Positions 32,563-41,072 of a stretch of DNA of 41,072 bases are shown piece after piece. Source of the DNA: JAJZXY01 sp046706185 (GTDB lineage Archaea > Thermoplasmatota > Thermoplasmata > Sysuiplasmatales > Sysuiplasmataceae). Below the pieces are notes generated by a model, which was not told the origin of the DNA, did no database searches, and worked only from the letters and a program-made list of their open reading frames with translations. Numbering within the stretch: position 1 is the stretch's first letter; each line of letters starts with the position of its first letter. The DNA lies in contig JBJKPR010000063.1 in the NCBI GenBank assembly GCA_046706185.1, forward strand, positions 1 to 41,072, read 5' to 3'. Both the position numbers and the translations under genes were made by a program.

Positions 32563-34551
32563 ATGCCCGGCAATGAAGACGATTCTACTGCAGATGTTCC
32601 ACCATCAATTGGATTTTCGGTATCCTACATGGATCATTCCGCCGATCCCCAAGAGGACTTTTACAGATATGCCGTTGGTGGATGGCTGAAGTCTAACCCT
32701 ATTCCCCCTGATAAATCCCGGTGGGGCTCTTTCGGCGAGCTGTACGAGAGAAACCTGATAATATTGAAGATGATACTTGAAGAGGCTGCCGAGAACAGCT
32801 CTTCATCAACCGGCTTTGCAAAGAAGCAGATTGGTGATTTCTACAGGTCGGCAATGAACACAAAGCGAATCGAAGAGCTCCGTTTTGAGCCGATATATGC
32901 GACACTGCATAGGATCAATTCAATAGAGCGCGGAGAAGAATTAGCACAATTGATAGGCGAGCTGCGTAACGCTGGAGTCCATGCTTTTTTCTCCTCTTAT
33001 TCTGCAGCCGACAAAAGGAATAGTGAGGTTTATGCTTTCTATCTCGACCAGGGCGGACTGGCGCTTCCGGATAAAGACTACTATCTTTCCGATTCATTCA
33101 AACAACTCAGAGAGGCATATCTTGTCCACATTGGGAGCATGTTTGCGCTTTCAGGTGAGTCGGTCCAGGATAGCAGGAACCTGGCAGAATCTGTATTGAG
33201 AGTCGAAACAATCCTGGCAAAAGCCTGCCGTTCGCGGGCTGAACTCAGGGATCAGGAAAGGAACTACAACAGGATGCTTACTGAGGAACTTGATCATAGA
33301 TTCCCCTCACTTTCGATTTCCACCTTCTTGAGGGTGGTCTCTGTTTCCAGTTCAGACTATGCGATCGTCGGCCAACCCGAGTTCTTTGCAACTCTGGAAG
33401 AAATTCTTTCAAAAGGGCCGATTGAGGATATACGAACCTTCCTGAGATGGAAGGTGCTGCACGCCTTTGCTCCATACCTCCACTCGGAAGTTGAAGAGGA
33501 GGATTTCAATTTCTTTCACAGAAAACTACTTGGTCAGAAGGTACCCGAGGCCAGATGGAAACGGACAGCGATTATCATAGACAAGCTGCTTGGTGAGGCT
33601 CTCGGCTCCATTTACGTCGAAAGGAACTTTCCAGCCGAAGCCAGGGAGAGGGTTCGTAAGGTGATTGACGATATCCGAGAAGTATTCATGGACAGACTTG
33701 CAGGTCTTCCCTGGATGACAGAGGATACCAGGAAACATGCTATGGAGAAGTTTGAAAGGTTCAAGGCCAAAATCGGTCACCCGGATCGGTTTCGCGACTA
33801 TAGCTCAATAAAGATAGATGCTGGAGATTTTGTAGGAAACATCGTTAGATCCTCGGAATTTGAGACACTGCGTCAGGCAAGAAGGGTTGGCCAGAAAGTA
33901 GATCGAGACGAGTGGCGAATGTCACCCCCAACCGTAAATGCCTATTTCCACCCTATGGAGAATACGATCAATTTCCCCGCTGGAATACTCCAGCCGCCGT
34001 TCTTTGATACGACACAGGACGATGCTGTCAATTACGGCGGAATAGGGGTAGTTATTGGTCACGAGATTACACACGGCTATGACGACCAAGGAAGGAAATT
34101 CGATGCGCAGGGAAACCTTCACGACTGGTGGAAGAAGGAAGACTTGGAAGGGTTTCAAAAGAGGGCAAAGGCAGTGGTGGACCTCTACAGCTCGCAGGAG
34201 CCGCTGCCTGGTATGCATGTAAATGGCGAATTGACTCTGGGTGAGAACATAGCTGATTTTGGCGGCCTGTCTCTCGCATATGAGGCGCTTCAGAGACGAC
34301 TTTCAAAGGACCCTGAAAGGAGGAAAAGCATAGACGGACTCACTCCAGAGCAACGTTTCTTCATATCCTTTGGCCAGATATGGAGAGAAAATAGCCACGA
34401 ACAGGAGATTCGAAGGCGCTTAACAGTTGACCCGCATGCACTGGGACGATATCGGGCAACACTTCCAGCCGTCAACCATCCAGGGTTTGATATGGCTTTT
34501 CCTCCTGGCAACGGGCGCGGGAAACAACAAACGAGAATCGCTGTATGGTAA
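32563..34551 (+). CDS. M13-family metallopeptidase (neprilysin/PepO-like)
   Basis: A 662-residue zinc peptidase of the neprilysin family. The N-terminal block MDHSADPQEDFYRYAVGGW (about 23-41) is the usual start of the catalytic-domain wrap. NAYFHPMENTINFPAGILQPPFF is the substrate-binding NAY motif region, the zinc site is HEITH (His500, Glu501, His504) with the third ligand Glu561 in ENIADFGGL, and the C-terminus has the conserved NHPGFDMAF. No signal peptide or membrane anchor is visible, so it resembles cytoplasmic bacterial PepO rather than animal neprilysin. Peptide degradation is the likely role. It stands alone; scattered archaeal occurrence suggests acquisition from bacteria. Confidence 0.92.
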   Translation: MPGNEDDSTADVPPSIGFSVSYMDHSADPQEDFYRYAVGGWLKSNPIPPDKSRWGSFGELYERNLIILKMILEEAAENSSSSTGFAKKQIGDFYRSAMNTKRIEELRFEPIYATLHRINSIERGEELAQLIGELRNAGVHAFFSSYSAADKRNSEVYAFYLDQGGLALPDKDYYLSDSFKQLREAYLVHIGSMFALSGESVQDSRNLAESVLRVETILAKACRSRAELRDQERNYNRMLTEELDHRFPSLSISTFLRVVSVSSSDYAIVGQPEFFATLEEILSKGPIEDIRTFLRWKVLHAFAPYLHSEVEEEDFNFFHRKLLGQKVPEARWKRTAIIIDKLLGEALGSIYVERNFPAEARERVRKVIDDIREVFMDRLAGLPWMTEDTRKHAMEKFERFKAKIGHPDRFRDYSSIKIDAGDFVGNIVRSSEFETLRQARRVGQKVDRDEWRMSPPTVNAYFHPMENTINFPAGILQPPFFDTTQDDAVNYGGIGVVIGHEITHGYDDQGRKFDAQGNLHDWWKKEDLEGFQKRAKAVVDLYSSQEPLPGMHVNGELTLGENIADFGGLSLAYEALQRRLSKDPERRKSIDGLTPEQRFFISFGQIWRENSHEQEIRRRLTVDPHALGRYRATLPAVNHPGFDMAFPPGNGRGKQQTRIAVW

Positions 34552-35366
34552 ATATGGTGCAGCGCGCGTTCCCATCGACGAAAGAAAACCAGCAGTGGTG
34601 CGCGCCGCGTAATCTTCCCCATGTATTAAGCAGAGTGTCTCCTTTCATATCCGCCCCTACGAGAATGCCTACTTCAACGGGTCGAGATTACCGGAACAAA
34701 CAGAAAAGCGGAAGTGATACCCGATTTCCAAGAGAAACACAAATTGATTTTCAGCTGGCATGCATAGCTCTCCGAGAGGATGGATGCCGCATACAGCAAA
34801 GAACCAGCCAAGTCTTGATTCAGATCGGCCTGAAGAAGGCAGCCATCCGGAGGATATGGGTGCTCAGAGGGAGCCGGTAGACTGCACCACGTTACCCAGT
34901 TTCTAAGAAGGGGGAGCGTTTCTTCTCAACCATATGGACCCTGCGCTCGCACTGAAGAGGGCAACATGCGCTTTCTTGAGACCAATTACCGCCCTTAATG
35001 AATGAGTAAAGTGCTTAAACTTCAATGTTCGGGAAGTATTCTGCTCAATGACAGTGTTTCTGGCAATAACACACTTCATGGCCGGCAGATGGGCATCATG
35101 CCGTGACTGGCGCTGTCTGGATGACATTCAATAGCCACAGTTGTCTTCGAGGACAGACAAGATGGAGCTGCAACCAGTGTAGAGCACAGAATGAAATTTG
35201 TCGTTGGGGGCAATGTAGAAAGGAATAAAGACTATACGTGGATCAAGATTTATAGATACGAGAATTTGCATGGCTTTCCTCGACGTAGCGGCAGGTCGTG
35301 CCAAGTGGCTGTTTTGCCCCTTCCACGGGTGAATCAAGGGAAGGTAACTAGAGGAGGTATGGACCA
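34552..35366. other. Long gene-free stretch before katG
   Basis: About 800 bases without a supported gene. A 111-codon plus frame (34545-34880) overlaps the end of the M13 gene, has no ribosome-binding site and has a random-looking composition. Minus frames at 34903-35127 and 35128-35367 are likewise unsupported. The last 120 bases hold the katG leader: a TATA-like GATTTATAGATA near 35246-35257 and a ribosome-binding site at 35351-35358. The rest could be decayed genes. Confidence 0.45.
35351..35358 (+). promoter_or_regulatory. Ribosome-binding site deciding the katG start
   Basis: GAGGAGGT lies 8 bases before ATG 35367. An ATG directly after it at 35359 opens only a three-codon frame (ATGGACCAATGA) whose stop overlaps the katG start codon. 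Confidence 0.7.
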
Positions 35367-37547
35367 ATGAAAGAAAGTGGTTTCCCCATTAGCAAGGACA
35401 AAAGGATAGGTAAGAGTATACAGGATTGGTGGCCAGAAAGACTTGACCTTGGGATACTCCGCCAGAACTCGCTCAAATCGAACCCGATGGGCGGGGATTT
35501 CGACTACAAAGAGGAATTCAGAAACCTGGATTTTGCTGCGGTGAAGAAGGATATTGCAGATCTATTGACACGTTCACAGGAGTGGTGGCCGGCCGACTTT
35601 GGCAACTACGGCCCGCTTTTCATAAGGATGGCCTGGCATAGCGCCGGGACCTACAGGATTGGCGACGGCAGAGGGGGCGGTGGTTCAGCGCAGCAGCGCT
35701 TTGCGCCGGTCAACAGCTGGCCAGACAACATACTTCTGGACAGGGCGCGGAGACTGATATGGCCAATCAAGCAGAAGTATGGCAGGAAGATTTCATGGGG
35801 CGATCTCATCATCCTAACAGCCAATGTCGCGCTTGAGACGATGGGCTTCAAGACATTCGGTTTTGGCGGCGGAAGGGAGGATGTATATGAGCCTGATGAA
35901 TCTGTATACTGGGGAAGCGAAGGTGAATGGCTCGGCGACAAACGATACAGCGGGGCAAGGGACCTTGAACAACCGCTTGCTGCAGTCCAGATGGGCCTAA
36001 TCTATGTCAATCCTGAAGGGCCAAACGGTGTTCCCGACCCGGTCGCGGCGGCTAAGGACGTCAGGGAGTCCTTTTCCAGAATGGCAATGAACGATGAGGA
36101 AACTGTTGCACTGATAGCCGGAGGACACACTTTCGGAAAGACGCACGGTGCGGGTCCCGCTTCATTCGTAGGTCCAGAGCCAGAGGCAGCACCGATCGAG
36201 AATCAGGGCATAGGCTGGATAAGCAAGTACAAGTCAGGCAAAGGCGATGATACAATAGGGGGCGGACCGGAGGTCATATGGACTGCATCCCCCACAAAGT
36301 GGAGCAACAATTTCTTCGAAACACTTTTCGGATATGAATGGGAACTGACGAAGAGTCCTGCTGGTGCATACCAGTGGGTTGCCAAGGGCGGAGCGGGCGC
36401 CAACACCAGACCGGATCCTCATGACTCCACCAAGAGCCATCCCCCGACGATGCTCACCACAGATCTCTCTTTGAGGTTCGACCCGTCATATGAAAAGATC
36501 TCAAAACGCTATCTCGAGCATCCGGACGAGTTTGCCGATGCCTTTGCAAGAGCCTGGTTCAAGCTCACTCACAGAGACATGGGTCCAAGGGCCAGATATC
36601 TGGGTCCTGAAATTCCCAAAGAGGATCTCATATGGCAGGATCCAATCCCTCCTGTTGACCATCAACTTGTAAACGAGAAAGATGTTTCTGAACTGAAGGC
36701 AGCGGTACTCAAATCGGGCCTTGAGGTACGTGAACTTGTCTATACCGCCTGGTCATCGGCCTCGACATTCAGAGGAGGGGACAAGAGAGGTGGAGCAAAC
36801 GGAGCACGCATAAGGCTCGAACCTCAGAGAAGCTGGGAATGTAACGAACCTGAACAGCTGGACAGGGTAATCAAAACCCTTGAGGGCATCAGGAATGAAT
36901 TCAACTCAAAAGCAAAAGGCGGGAAGAGGATATCGCTCGCGGATATGATTGTCCTGGCAGGTAACGCCGCAGTTGAAAAAGCTGCCAGGGAAGCGGGCTT
37001 CGAGATACAGGTTCCCTTCTCCCCCGGGCGAATGGACGCGTTGGCGGAACAGACCGACATACCTTCATTCTCCGTCCTGGAGCCCAAAGCTGATGGCTTT
37101 CGCAACTACGCACCAACCACCAACATCGCCAAGTACGCCGAATTCAGGCTTGTAGATAAAGCGCAGCAGCTTACGCTGACAATTCCTGAAATGGTTGCCC
37201 TTGTGGGCGGAATGAGGGCGATGAATGCAAATTACGGTCAATCACAGAACGGAGTGCTTACTGATCGGCCCGGTGCGCTCACCAATGACTTCTTCGTGAA
37301 CCTTCTCGACATGGGCACGGCCTGGGAGGCAAAAGATGATTCCCACACGGTGTTTGACGGAAAGGACAGGAAGACAGGGAAGGTCAGATGGACTGCCAGC
37401 CGGGTGGACCTGATATTCGGCGCTCACTCGGAGCTACGGGCAGTTGCTGAGGTCTTTGGAAGCAGTGACGGTAAAGAGAAGCTAGTAAGGGATTTCGCAG
37501 CGGCATGGGCCAAGGTGATGAACCTGGATAGATTTGACCTCAAATGA
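35367..37547 (+). CDS. katG: Catalase-peroxidase
   Basis: A 726-residue bifunctional haem catalase-peroxidase that removes hydrogen peroxide. The N-terminal domain has the distal haem residues Arg87, Trp90 and His91 in IRMAWHSAGTYR, Tyr213 in GLIYVNPEGP and Met239 in SRMAMND, which together form the Trp-Tyr-Met adduct needed for catalase activity, plus proximal His254 in GGHTFGKTHG. The degenerate second domain follows from about residue 420, as in all KatG proteins. Length is typical. The position matching Mycobacterium Ser315 is Gly. It has its own TATA-like element and a strong ribosome-binding site. Archaeal katG genes are generally regarded as acquired from bacteria. Confidence 0.96.
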   Translation: MKESGFPISKDKRIGKSIQDWWPERLDLGILRQNSLKSNPMGGDFDYKEEFRNLDFAAVKKDIADLLTRSQEWWPADFGNYGPLFIRMAWHSAGTYRIGDGRGGGGSAQQRFAPVNSWPDNILLDRARRLIWPIKQKYGRKISWGDLIILTANVALETMGFKTFGFGGGREDVYEPDESVYWGSEGEWLGDKRYSGARDLEQPLAAVQMGLIYVNPEGPNGVPDPVAAAKDVRESFSRMAMNDEETVALIAGGHTFGKTHGAGPASFVGPEPEAAPIENQGIGWISKYKSGKGDDTIGGGPEVIWTASPTKWSNNFFETLFGYEWELTKSPAGAYQWVAKGGAGANTRPDPHDSTKSHPPTMLTTDLSLRFDPSYEKISKRYLEHPDEFADAFARAWFKLTHRDMGPRARYLGPEIPKEDLIWQDPIPPVDHQLVNEKDVSELKAAVLKSGLEVRELVYTAWSSASTFRGGDKRGGANGARIRLEPQRSWECNEPEQLDRVIKTLEGIRNEFNSKAKGGKRISLADMIVLAGNAAVEKAAREAGFEIQVPFSPGRMDALAEQTDIPSFSVLEPKADGFRNYAPTTNIAKYAEFRLVDKAQQLTLTIPEMVALVGGMRAMNANYGQSQNGVLTDRPGALTNDFFVNLLDMGTAWEAKDDSHTVFDGKDRKTGKVRWTASRVDLIFGAHSELRAVAEVFGSSDGKEKLVRDFAAAWAKVMNLDRFDLK

Positions 37548-37672
37548 CAGTAAAGTAAAAGCGCAGACTGCAAGGACCATGGCATGTGCGAGCTTATGTC
37601 TTCAGAGGTACAACCACTTCAGCGGTGGAATGCCTGAATTCATCGATGTAAGCCGAAGGAAAGGGGAGCAAC

Positions 37673-38278
37673 CTGAACAACGAAGTCAAGCAACGGACAG
37701 GAAGTCTGGCAATAACAGGAAAGAGAACTGCGCTCGTAGTCATTGACCTGCAGAACAGGACCGCTGCCATGGACGTCTTTCCCAGGCCGGCCGCCGAGGT
37801 AATAAGAAACGCAGGCAGGTTAGCCGATTCCTGCAGGAAACGCGGGATCCTGGTTGTGCTCGTAAGAGGTGTTCCGGTTCCCCCCGTTGGTCTGAGGCCC
37901 GATGGGGACATGGGCCAGGAGCCGTTCGGCGACCGTCCTCCGGACTGGGCGGCCCTGGTTAAGGAGTTGCGTCAGAAAGAAGGAGACGTGGTGGTAACGA
38001 AGCGGCAGTGGGGGGCATTCTACGGCACCGATTTGGAGCTTCAGCTCAGAAGAAGGGGCATAGACACCATCGTGCTCTGCGGAATTTCCACCAACAGAGG
38101 AGTGGAGAGCACGGCCCGCTTTGCTTACGAACTCGGGTTCAAACAGATTTTCGCGGAAGATGCGATGGCAGCCAGATCAAAGGAGGAACACACATTAACC
38201 ATCAGGCACACCTTCAGAACAATAGGCAAAGTCAGGAGCACTGATGAAATAATCGCGGCCATACAGACATGCACCTGA
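37673..38278 (+). CDS. Isochorismatase-fold hydrolase with probable CTG start
   Basis: A protein of about 201 residues of the isochorismatase/cysteine-hydrolase superfamily. The first strand ALVVIDLQN with catalytic Asp25 lies upstream of the first in-frame ATG (37769), so that ATG cannot be the true start. The frame is open only from 37652 (stop TAA 37649-37651) and contains no ATG, GTG or TTG before 37769; CTG 37673, with AAGGGGAG 4 bases upstream, is the best candidate. Lys is in VVTKRQWGAFYGT. In LCGISTNRGVESTAR the usual nucleophilic Cys position is Gly, as in a Cys-less branch of the fold. It follows katG by about 125 bases. Substrate unknown; a frameshift or sequence error is an alternative. 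Confidence 0.72.
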   Translation: MNNEVKQRTGSLAITGKRTALVVIDLQNRTAAMDVFPRPAAEVIRNAGRLADSCRKRGILVVLVRGVPVPPVGLRPDGDMGQEPFGDRPPDWAALVKELRQKEGDVVVTKRQWGAFYGTDLELQLRRRGIDTIVLCGISTNRGVESTARFAYELGFKQIFAEDAMAARSKEEHTLTIRHTFRTIGKVRSTDEIIAAIQTCT

Positions 38279-38586
38279 GCAAGAAAGCACTGGTCTCAGC
38301 CGGTATTTTCGTGAACGTGTGGTCAAGAAAACAAACGATTCTTCAGGTTGTGCCGACTTTCGTCATCCGAGGGGAACGTCATTCAGGCCGTCTGGCATTC
38401 CGGGCTCTGAAGAGATTTATGAGCTGCCTTTCATGACACAAAGGGCAAGGCGCCGGACCTTCAAGTGCGATAGTTGCTGAGTGCACCTCCGGCACATCAT
38501 TCTGCCAGCTTCCTGCGATGCCGTTTTCCGGAAACCTAATCGGTTAGGGGGAACCGCAATGAGGGCCACCCCTTTCTTTTGGTCTT
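38279..38586. other. Intergenic stretch with a small inverted repeat
   Basis: No supported gene. CCTAA, TCGG, TTAGG (38535-38548) form an inverted repeat about 40 bases before the next start, followed by a pyrimidine-rich tract. It could be an operator for the downstream gene; no regulator is identified. Confidence 0.35.
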
Positions 38587-39270
38587 ATGCCAGACCGTAT
38601 CAACGAGCCGAAGACAGTAGAAAAAGAGGAGAACAGCACGCCAGTGGACGATGGGGAAACAACTATCGATGTCAGGTCAATGCCGCCATCCACCAGGCAC
38701 AGTGTGATTTTCGAGATGTTCGACAGAATCAGTCCAGGCGGGAAACTGCTGGTGATAAACGACCATGAGCCAGTTCATCTAGTGCAGTTCATGAAACATG
38801 AGAGGAGAGACTTTGATGCATCAGCATACAGGGCATATCAGAGGGGCCCTCGAGAATGGATTGGTGAATTCAAGAAGAAAAGGGACCTGGGGAAAAATGA
38901 CCCGACCCATCTAGTGACGAGCTTTGACAGGGAAAGGATGTATGGTGAAGATTCCTTCTTCCCCGTTCCTGTCCACAGTGACCCTGGTTACAGGGTCATA
39001 CTGACATACATCAGGGCAGGCCAGTTCATACCGGTACATTCACCGTCCAGCGATCTGGTCTTCCTGATACATAAGGGAAAGGGTACAGCGGTTGCCGGCG
39101 ACAGCGAATACAATGTCGGCCCTGGAGACATCCTGATAGTCAAGAAAGGGGTAAGGAGAGGGGTCAAGGCAGAAACTGACATGGAAGCACTGCATCTCGT
39201 CACACCACCTCCCGGTGACAAAGACCATGAAGAAGTGGGAAGCAAAATCGCCGAAGGAAGGTTCGACTGA
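38587..39270 (+). CDS. DUF2249 domain fused to a cupin domain
   Basis: A 227-residue two-domain protein. Residues about 27-95 match the DUF2249 pattern: TIDVRSMPPSTRHSVIFEMFDRISPGGKLLVINDHEP, ending in a GPREWIGEF strand. Residues about 130-215 form a cupin barrel: YRVILTYIRAGQFIPVHSPSSDLVFLIHKGKG, then GDSEYNVGPGDILIVKKGVRRGVKA, with a His at the metal-site position. DUF2249 proteins are often encoded beside hemerythrin, NnrS-like and denitrification genes, and both of those neighbours follow here. A role in sensing or handling nitric oxide or oxygen is inferred. Start ATG 38587 lacks a clear ribosome-binding site. Confidence 0.75.
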   Translation: MPDRINEPKTVEKEENSTPVDDGETTIDVRSMPPSTRHSVIFEMFDRISPGGKLLVINDHEPVHLVQFMKHERRDFDASAYRAYQRGPREWIGEFKKKRDLGKNDPTHLVTSFDRERMYGEDSFFPVPVHSDPGYRVILTYIRAGQFIPVHSPSSDLVFLIHKGKGTAVAGDSEYNVGPGDILIVKKGVRRGVKAETDMEALHLVTPPPGDKDHEEVGSKIAEGRFD

Positions 39271-39313
39271 GCCGTGCTATCACTGGTGACAGCGGCCTGG
39301 GAGGGCTAAAAAA

Positions 39314-40537
39314 ATGCGTGTTTCAGTGGAGAAAGCGAGAAACATCGGCATCCTCTTTTCGATAAGTTCCATGCTGATAGGCTTTGTAGCTGGGCTTTTC
39401 AGACTGTTGAAGGAAAACAGTGCATTCAATCTCCCTGAGCTCGCACCACTTTACAATCTGCACTCGCTCTTGATGGTTTTTGGTTTCCTCGGCGGATTGC
39501 TCATGACCGAGAGAATCGTCGGTTCGAAGGGGATGGCACGGGCATACGGCCCCTCCTTTTCGGTTCCGATGCTTTTGTTTGCCATCGCGGGATTGCTTCT
39601 TCTGGCAGCTGGCTGGCTGCTGGGGAGCCAGCTAGAATCGGCTGCCGGCGGCAGTCTCTTCGCAGCAGCCTCGCTCATGTTCACAGCCATGCTTCTGAGG
39701 CTCGGGAGGATAGCCAACGATTATTCGAGCTTCGGTATAATGTCATTGGGAACGGTGTCGTTGACAGTCTCATCAGCCATCAGCGGCTTCAGGCTCCCCG
39801 TCGACGACTATCCGTTGATAATACTCATGCTTCTCTTCCCGGTGATCTTTGTCCTTGGTGAAAGGATTGAGCTGACCAAATTCCACTACTTTCCACGGAA
39901 GCGTTTTGTGGTTAGGTGCGTGTTCATGTTGTTGGCTGCTTCGGTCATGCTGGCGTTTGCAGCCGCTGTGGCATGGAGCCCGAACAGCTTTTACGCCACA
40001 CTATCGCTTACCATTTCTCTTGCCTGCCTTGCAGGCGCGATTGCGCTTACGTTCGCTGCCGAGAGAAAGCGGAAGGCTCCCGCAGATAGAACAATCCTCC
40101 AAACCTACGTGGACAAATGTATTTCCATCGCGTACTTCTGGCTGTTTCTAGGTGTGTTTCTCTTCATTTTAAGAGTAAATGGAGTGGTTGGGCTGTATGA
40201 TGCGGCAATACACTCCATTGCACTTGGTTTCGTTGTTACCTTTATTTTTGCGCATGGACCGGTCATATTCCCGACGGTTATTGGCAGAAAAGCGAACATA
40301 AGCAATTTGAGCTATCTTCCTCTTCTGACGCTCACACTTTCGAACTGCATGAGGATTTCAGGAGATGTGTTCAAATTACACATCGATTTCACTCCAATGG
40401 TGATCCAGGTAGCTTCAGCAATTGTTTCTCTTTCTGGGATCATCCTGGGTATCGGAGCACTTCAATTTGCGGCTATGATGAGGAGCATCATGGCTTCGAG
40501 AGATGCGAAACAGCCAAAGGGTGCAGACCCGGTCTGA
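39314..40537 (+). CDS. NnrS-like multi-pass membrane protein
   Basis: A 407-residue integral membrane protein with about 12 hydrophobic segments. HSLLMVFGFLGGLLMTERI near the N-terminus and AAIHSIALGFVVTFIFAHGPVI later place histidines at the ends of helices, as in NnrS-type haem/copper membrane proteins linked to nitric-oxide resistance. Overall it resembles that group but the match is by pattern, not search. GGGAGGGC, 9 bases before ATG 39314, is a good ribosome-binding site. It follows the DUF2249-cupin gene by 43 bases and precedes a hemerythrin-like gene, supporting a shared function. Confidence 0.62.
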   Translation: MRVSVEKARNIGILFSISSMLIGFVAGLFRLLKENSAFNLPELAPLYNLHSLLMVFGFLGGLLMTERIVGSKGMARAYGPSFSVPMLLFAIAGLLLLAAGWLLGSQLESAAGGSLFAAASLMFTAMLLRLGRIANDYSSFGIMSLGTVSLTVSSAISGFRLPVDDYPLIILMLLFPVIFVLGERIELTKFHYFPRKRFVVRCVFMLLAASVMLAFAAAVAWSPNSFYATLSLTISLACLAGAIALTFAAERKRKAPADRTILQTYVDKCISIAYFWLFLGVFLFILRVNGVVGLYDAAIHSIALGFVVTFIFAHGPVIFPTVIGRKANISNLSYLPLLTLTLSNCMRISGDVFKLHIDFTPMVIQVASAIVSLSGIILGIGALQFAAMMRSIMASRDAKQPKGADPV

Positions 40538-40693
40538 GCGACAAACACCCGGATTGAAGTATTGCCCTGTCGCCACCAGCAGATTATTCGAGTGCGTTTA
40601 CAGATCCGTCCTACATTGCCGGATCAGCCTGAAGCCTAATTCATGAGGGGTTAATTCTATGCCGTAGCGAACTGGTACTGTCCATGTGGAAAA

Positions 40694-41072
40694 ATGTTGG
40701 CTGGTCCAAAGTTTCTTGAAAACGAGCACGCAGAATTGATGGGTTCTCTTAGAAAAGCGTCCAGGTTGAGCGACGAGACCGGGATGGGTGTCAGGAGACT
40801 TCTTGAAAAGCTCGAGCCCCACTTTGAAGAAGAGGAGCGACTCGTTACACCGTATCTTGCCGCTCTCACTCCGCTGGCGGAAGCGAACAATGCGGTCTCA
40901 AAACTGATCATGCCTCTGCTTCCTGAATTGGAAAGAAAGTACAAGAGCTTCTTCGAAGAACACAAGGTGATAAGGGAAAGAGCCTTGGCAGCCAGGAAGA
41001 TTGCAGAAAGGACCGGGCACTCCGAGGTCGTGGATTTGATTGACGGCCTCGTTCACCACGCAACTGTCGAAG
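40694..41072 (+). CDS. Hemerythrin-like protein, 3' end beyond the window
   Basis: A plus-strand frame open to the right edge (126 codons). It shows the HHE cation-binding pattern of hemerythrin-like four-helix bundles: LENEHAELMGSL, then LEPHFEEEERLVTPYL, then FFEEHKVIRERA, and finally GLVHHATVE just before the edge, giving His and Glu residues for a di-iron site. ATG 40694 is the first ATG after the in-frame stop at 40652; the codons before it read NWYCPCGK, which is curious but has no start codon. It follows the NnrS-like gene by 156 bases. Likely binds oxygen or nitric oxide, by family knowledge. Confidence 0.78.
   Translation, partial: MLAGPKFLENEHAELMGSLRKASRLSDETGMGVRRLLEKLEPHFEEEERLVTPYLAALTPLAEANNAVSKLIMPLLPELERKYKSFFEEHKVIRERALAARKIAERTGHSEVVDLIDGLVHHATVE

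Noticed and set aside
34545..34880. 111-codon plus-strand frame after the M13 gene
   Set aside because: No ribosome-binding site, start overlaps the peptidase gene, and composition is not protein-like.
37534..37746. 70-codon plus-strand frame between katG and the hydrolase
   Set aside because: It overlaps the true N-terminal coding region of the isochorismatase-fold protein in another register; kept only as a possible sign of a frameshift.
40657..40965. 102-codon minus-strand frame at the right edge
   Set aside because: The plus strand carries clear hemerythrin-type motifs over the same bases.

Overview
The window reads as a chromosomal segment of an archaeon, most likely a member of the Thermoplasmata. 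Supporting signs are: archaeal TATA boxes about 25 bases ahead of apparently leaderless starts; archaeal information-processing genes (RadB, Bud32, a RecJ/DHH nuclease); archaeal isoprenoid enzymes (GGPP synthase, type 2 IPP isomerase, isopentenyl phosphate kinase); tRNA genes without encoded CCA; a TPP riboswitch; and a secreted protein with GLPxGTxW repeats. Species cannot be fixed from the sequence alone. KatG, hemerythrin, NnrS-like and cupredoxin genes suggest exposure to oxygen, peroxide and perhaps nitric oxide.

Layout. 1-2.1 kb is accessory: the edge of an IS701-type transposase, decayed sequence, and an AbiE-type toxin-antitoxin pair in reversed order. 2.1-25.5 kb is mostly dense core genome: tRNA-Pro; a four-gene minus-strand operon (PLP enzyme, bud32, rdgB, epimerase-like); radB; a thiamine ABC transporter (thiB-thiP-thiQ) behind a TPP riboswitch; GGPP synthase and IPP isomerase; an S9 peptidase with an MFS exporter; isopentenyl phosphate kinase; an HprK-like kinase; three nuclease/phosphoesterase genes; argF; an M20 hydrolase; and two exported proteins.

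25.4-30.2 kb is a small integrated element in tRNA-Glu(TTC). The tRNA 3' end (25474-25495) is repeated at 30151-30172 with one mismatch. Between the copies lie a 701-residue repeat-bearing surface protein, a translationally coupled small multi-pass membrane protein, a transposase remnant and a RelE-like toxin-antitoxin pair. No integrase is recognisable. This stretch is visibly more AT-rich than the core to its left.

30.2-41.07 kb is sparser. It holds a DUF262/DUF1524 (GmrSD-like) protein with an altered nuclease motif, an M13 metallopeptidase, KatG, an isochorismatase-fold hydrolase with an apparent non-AUG start, and a DUF2249-cupin / NnrS-like / hemerythrin cluster that runs off the right edge. 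Long gaps here (32.1-32.6, 34.6-35.4 and 38.3-38.6 kb) contain no recognisable genes.

The strongest candidates for something undescribed are the tRNA-Glu element with its surface-protein/membrane-protein pair (possibly an effector and its immunity partner) and the DUF2249-cupin/NnrS-like/hemerythrin set.
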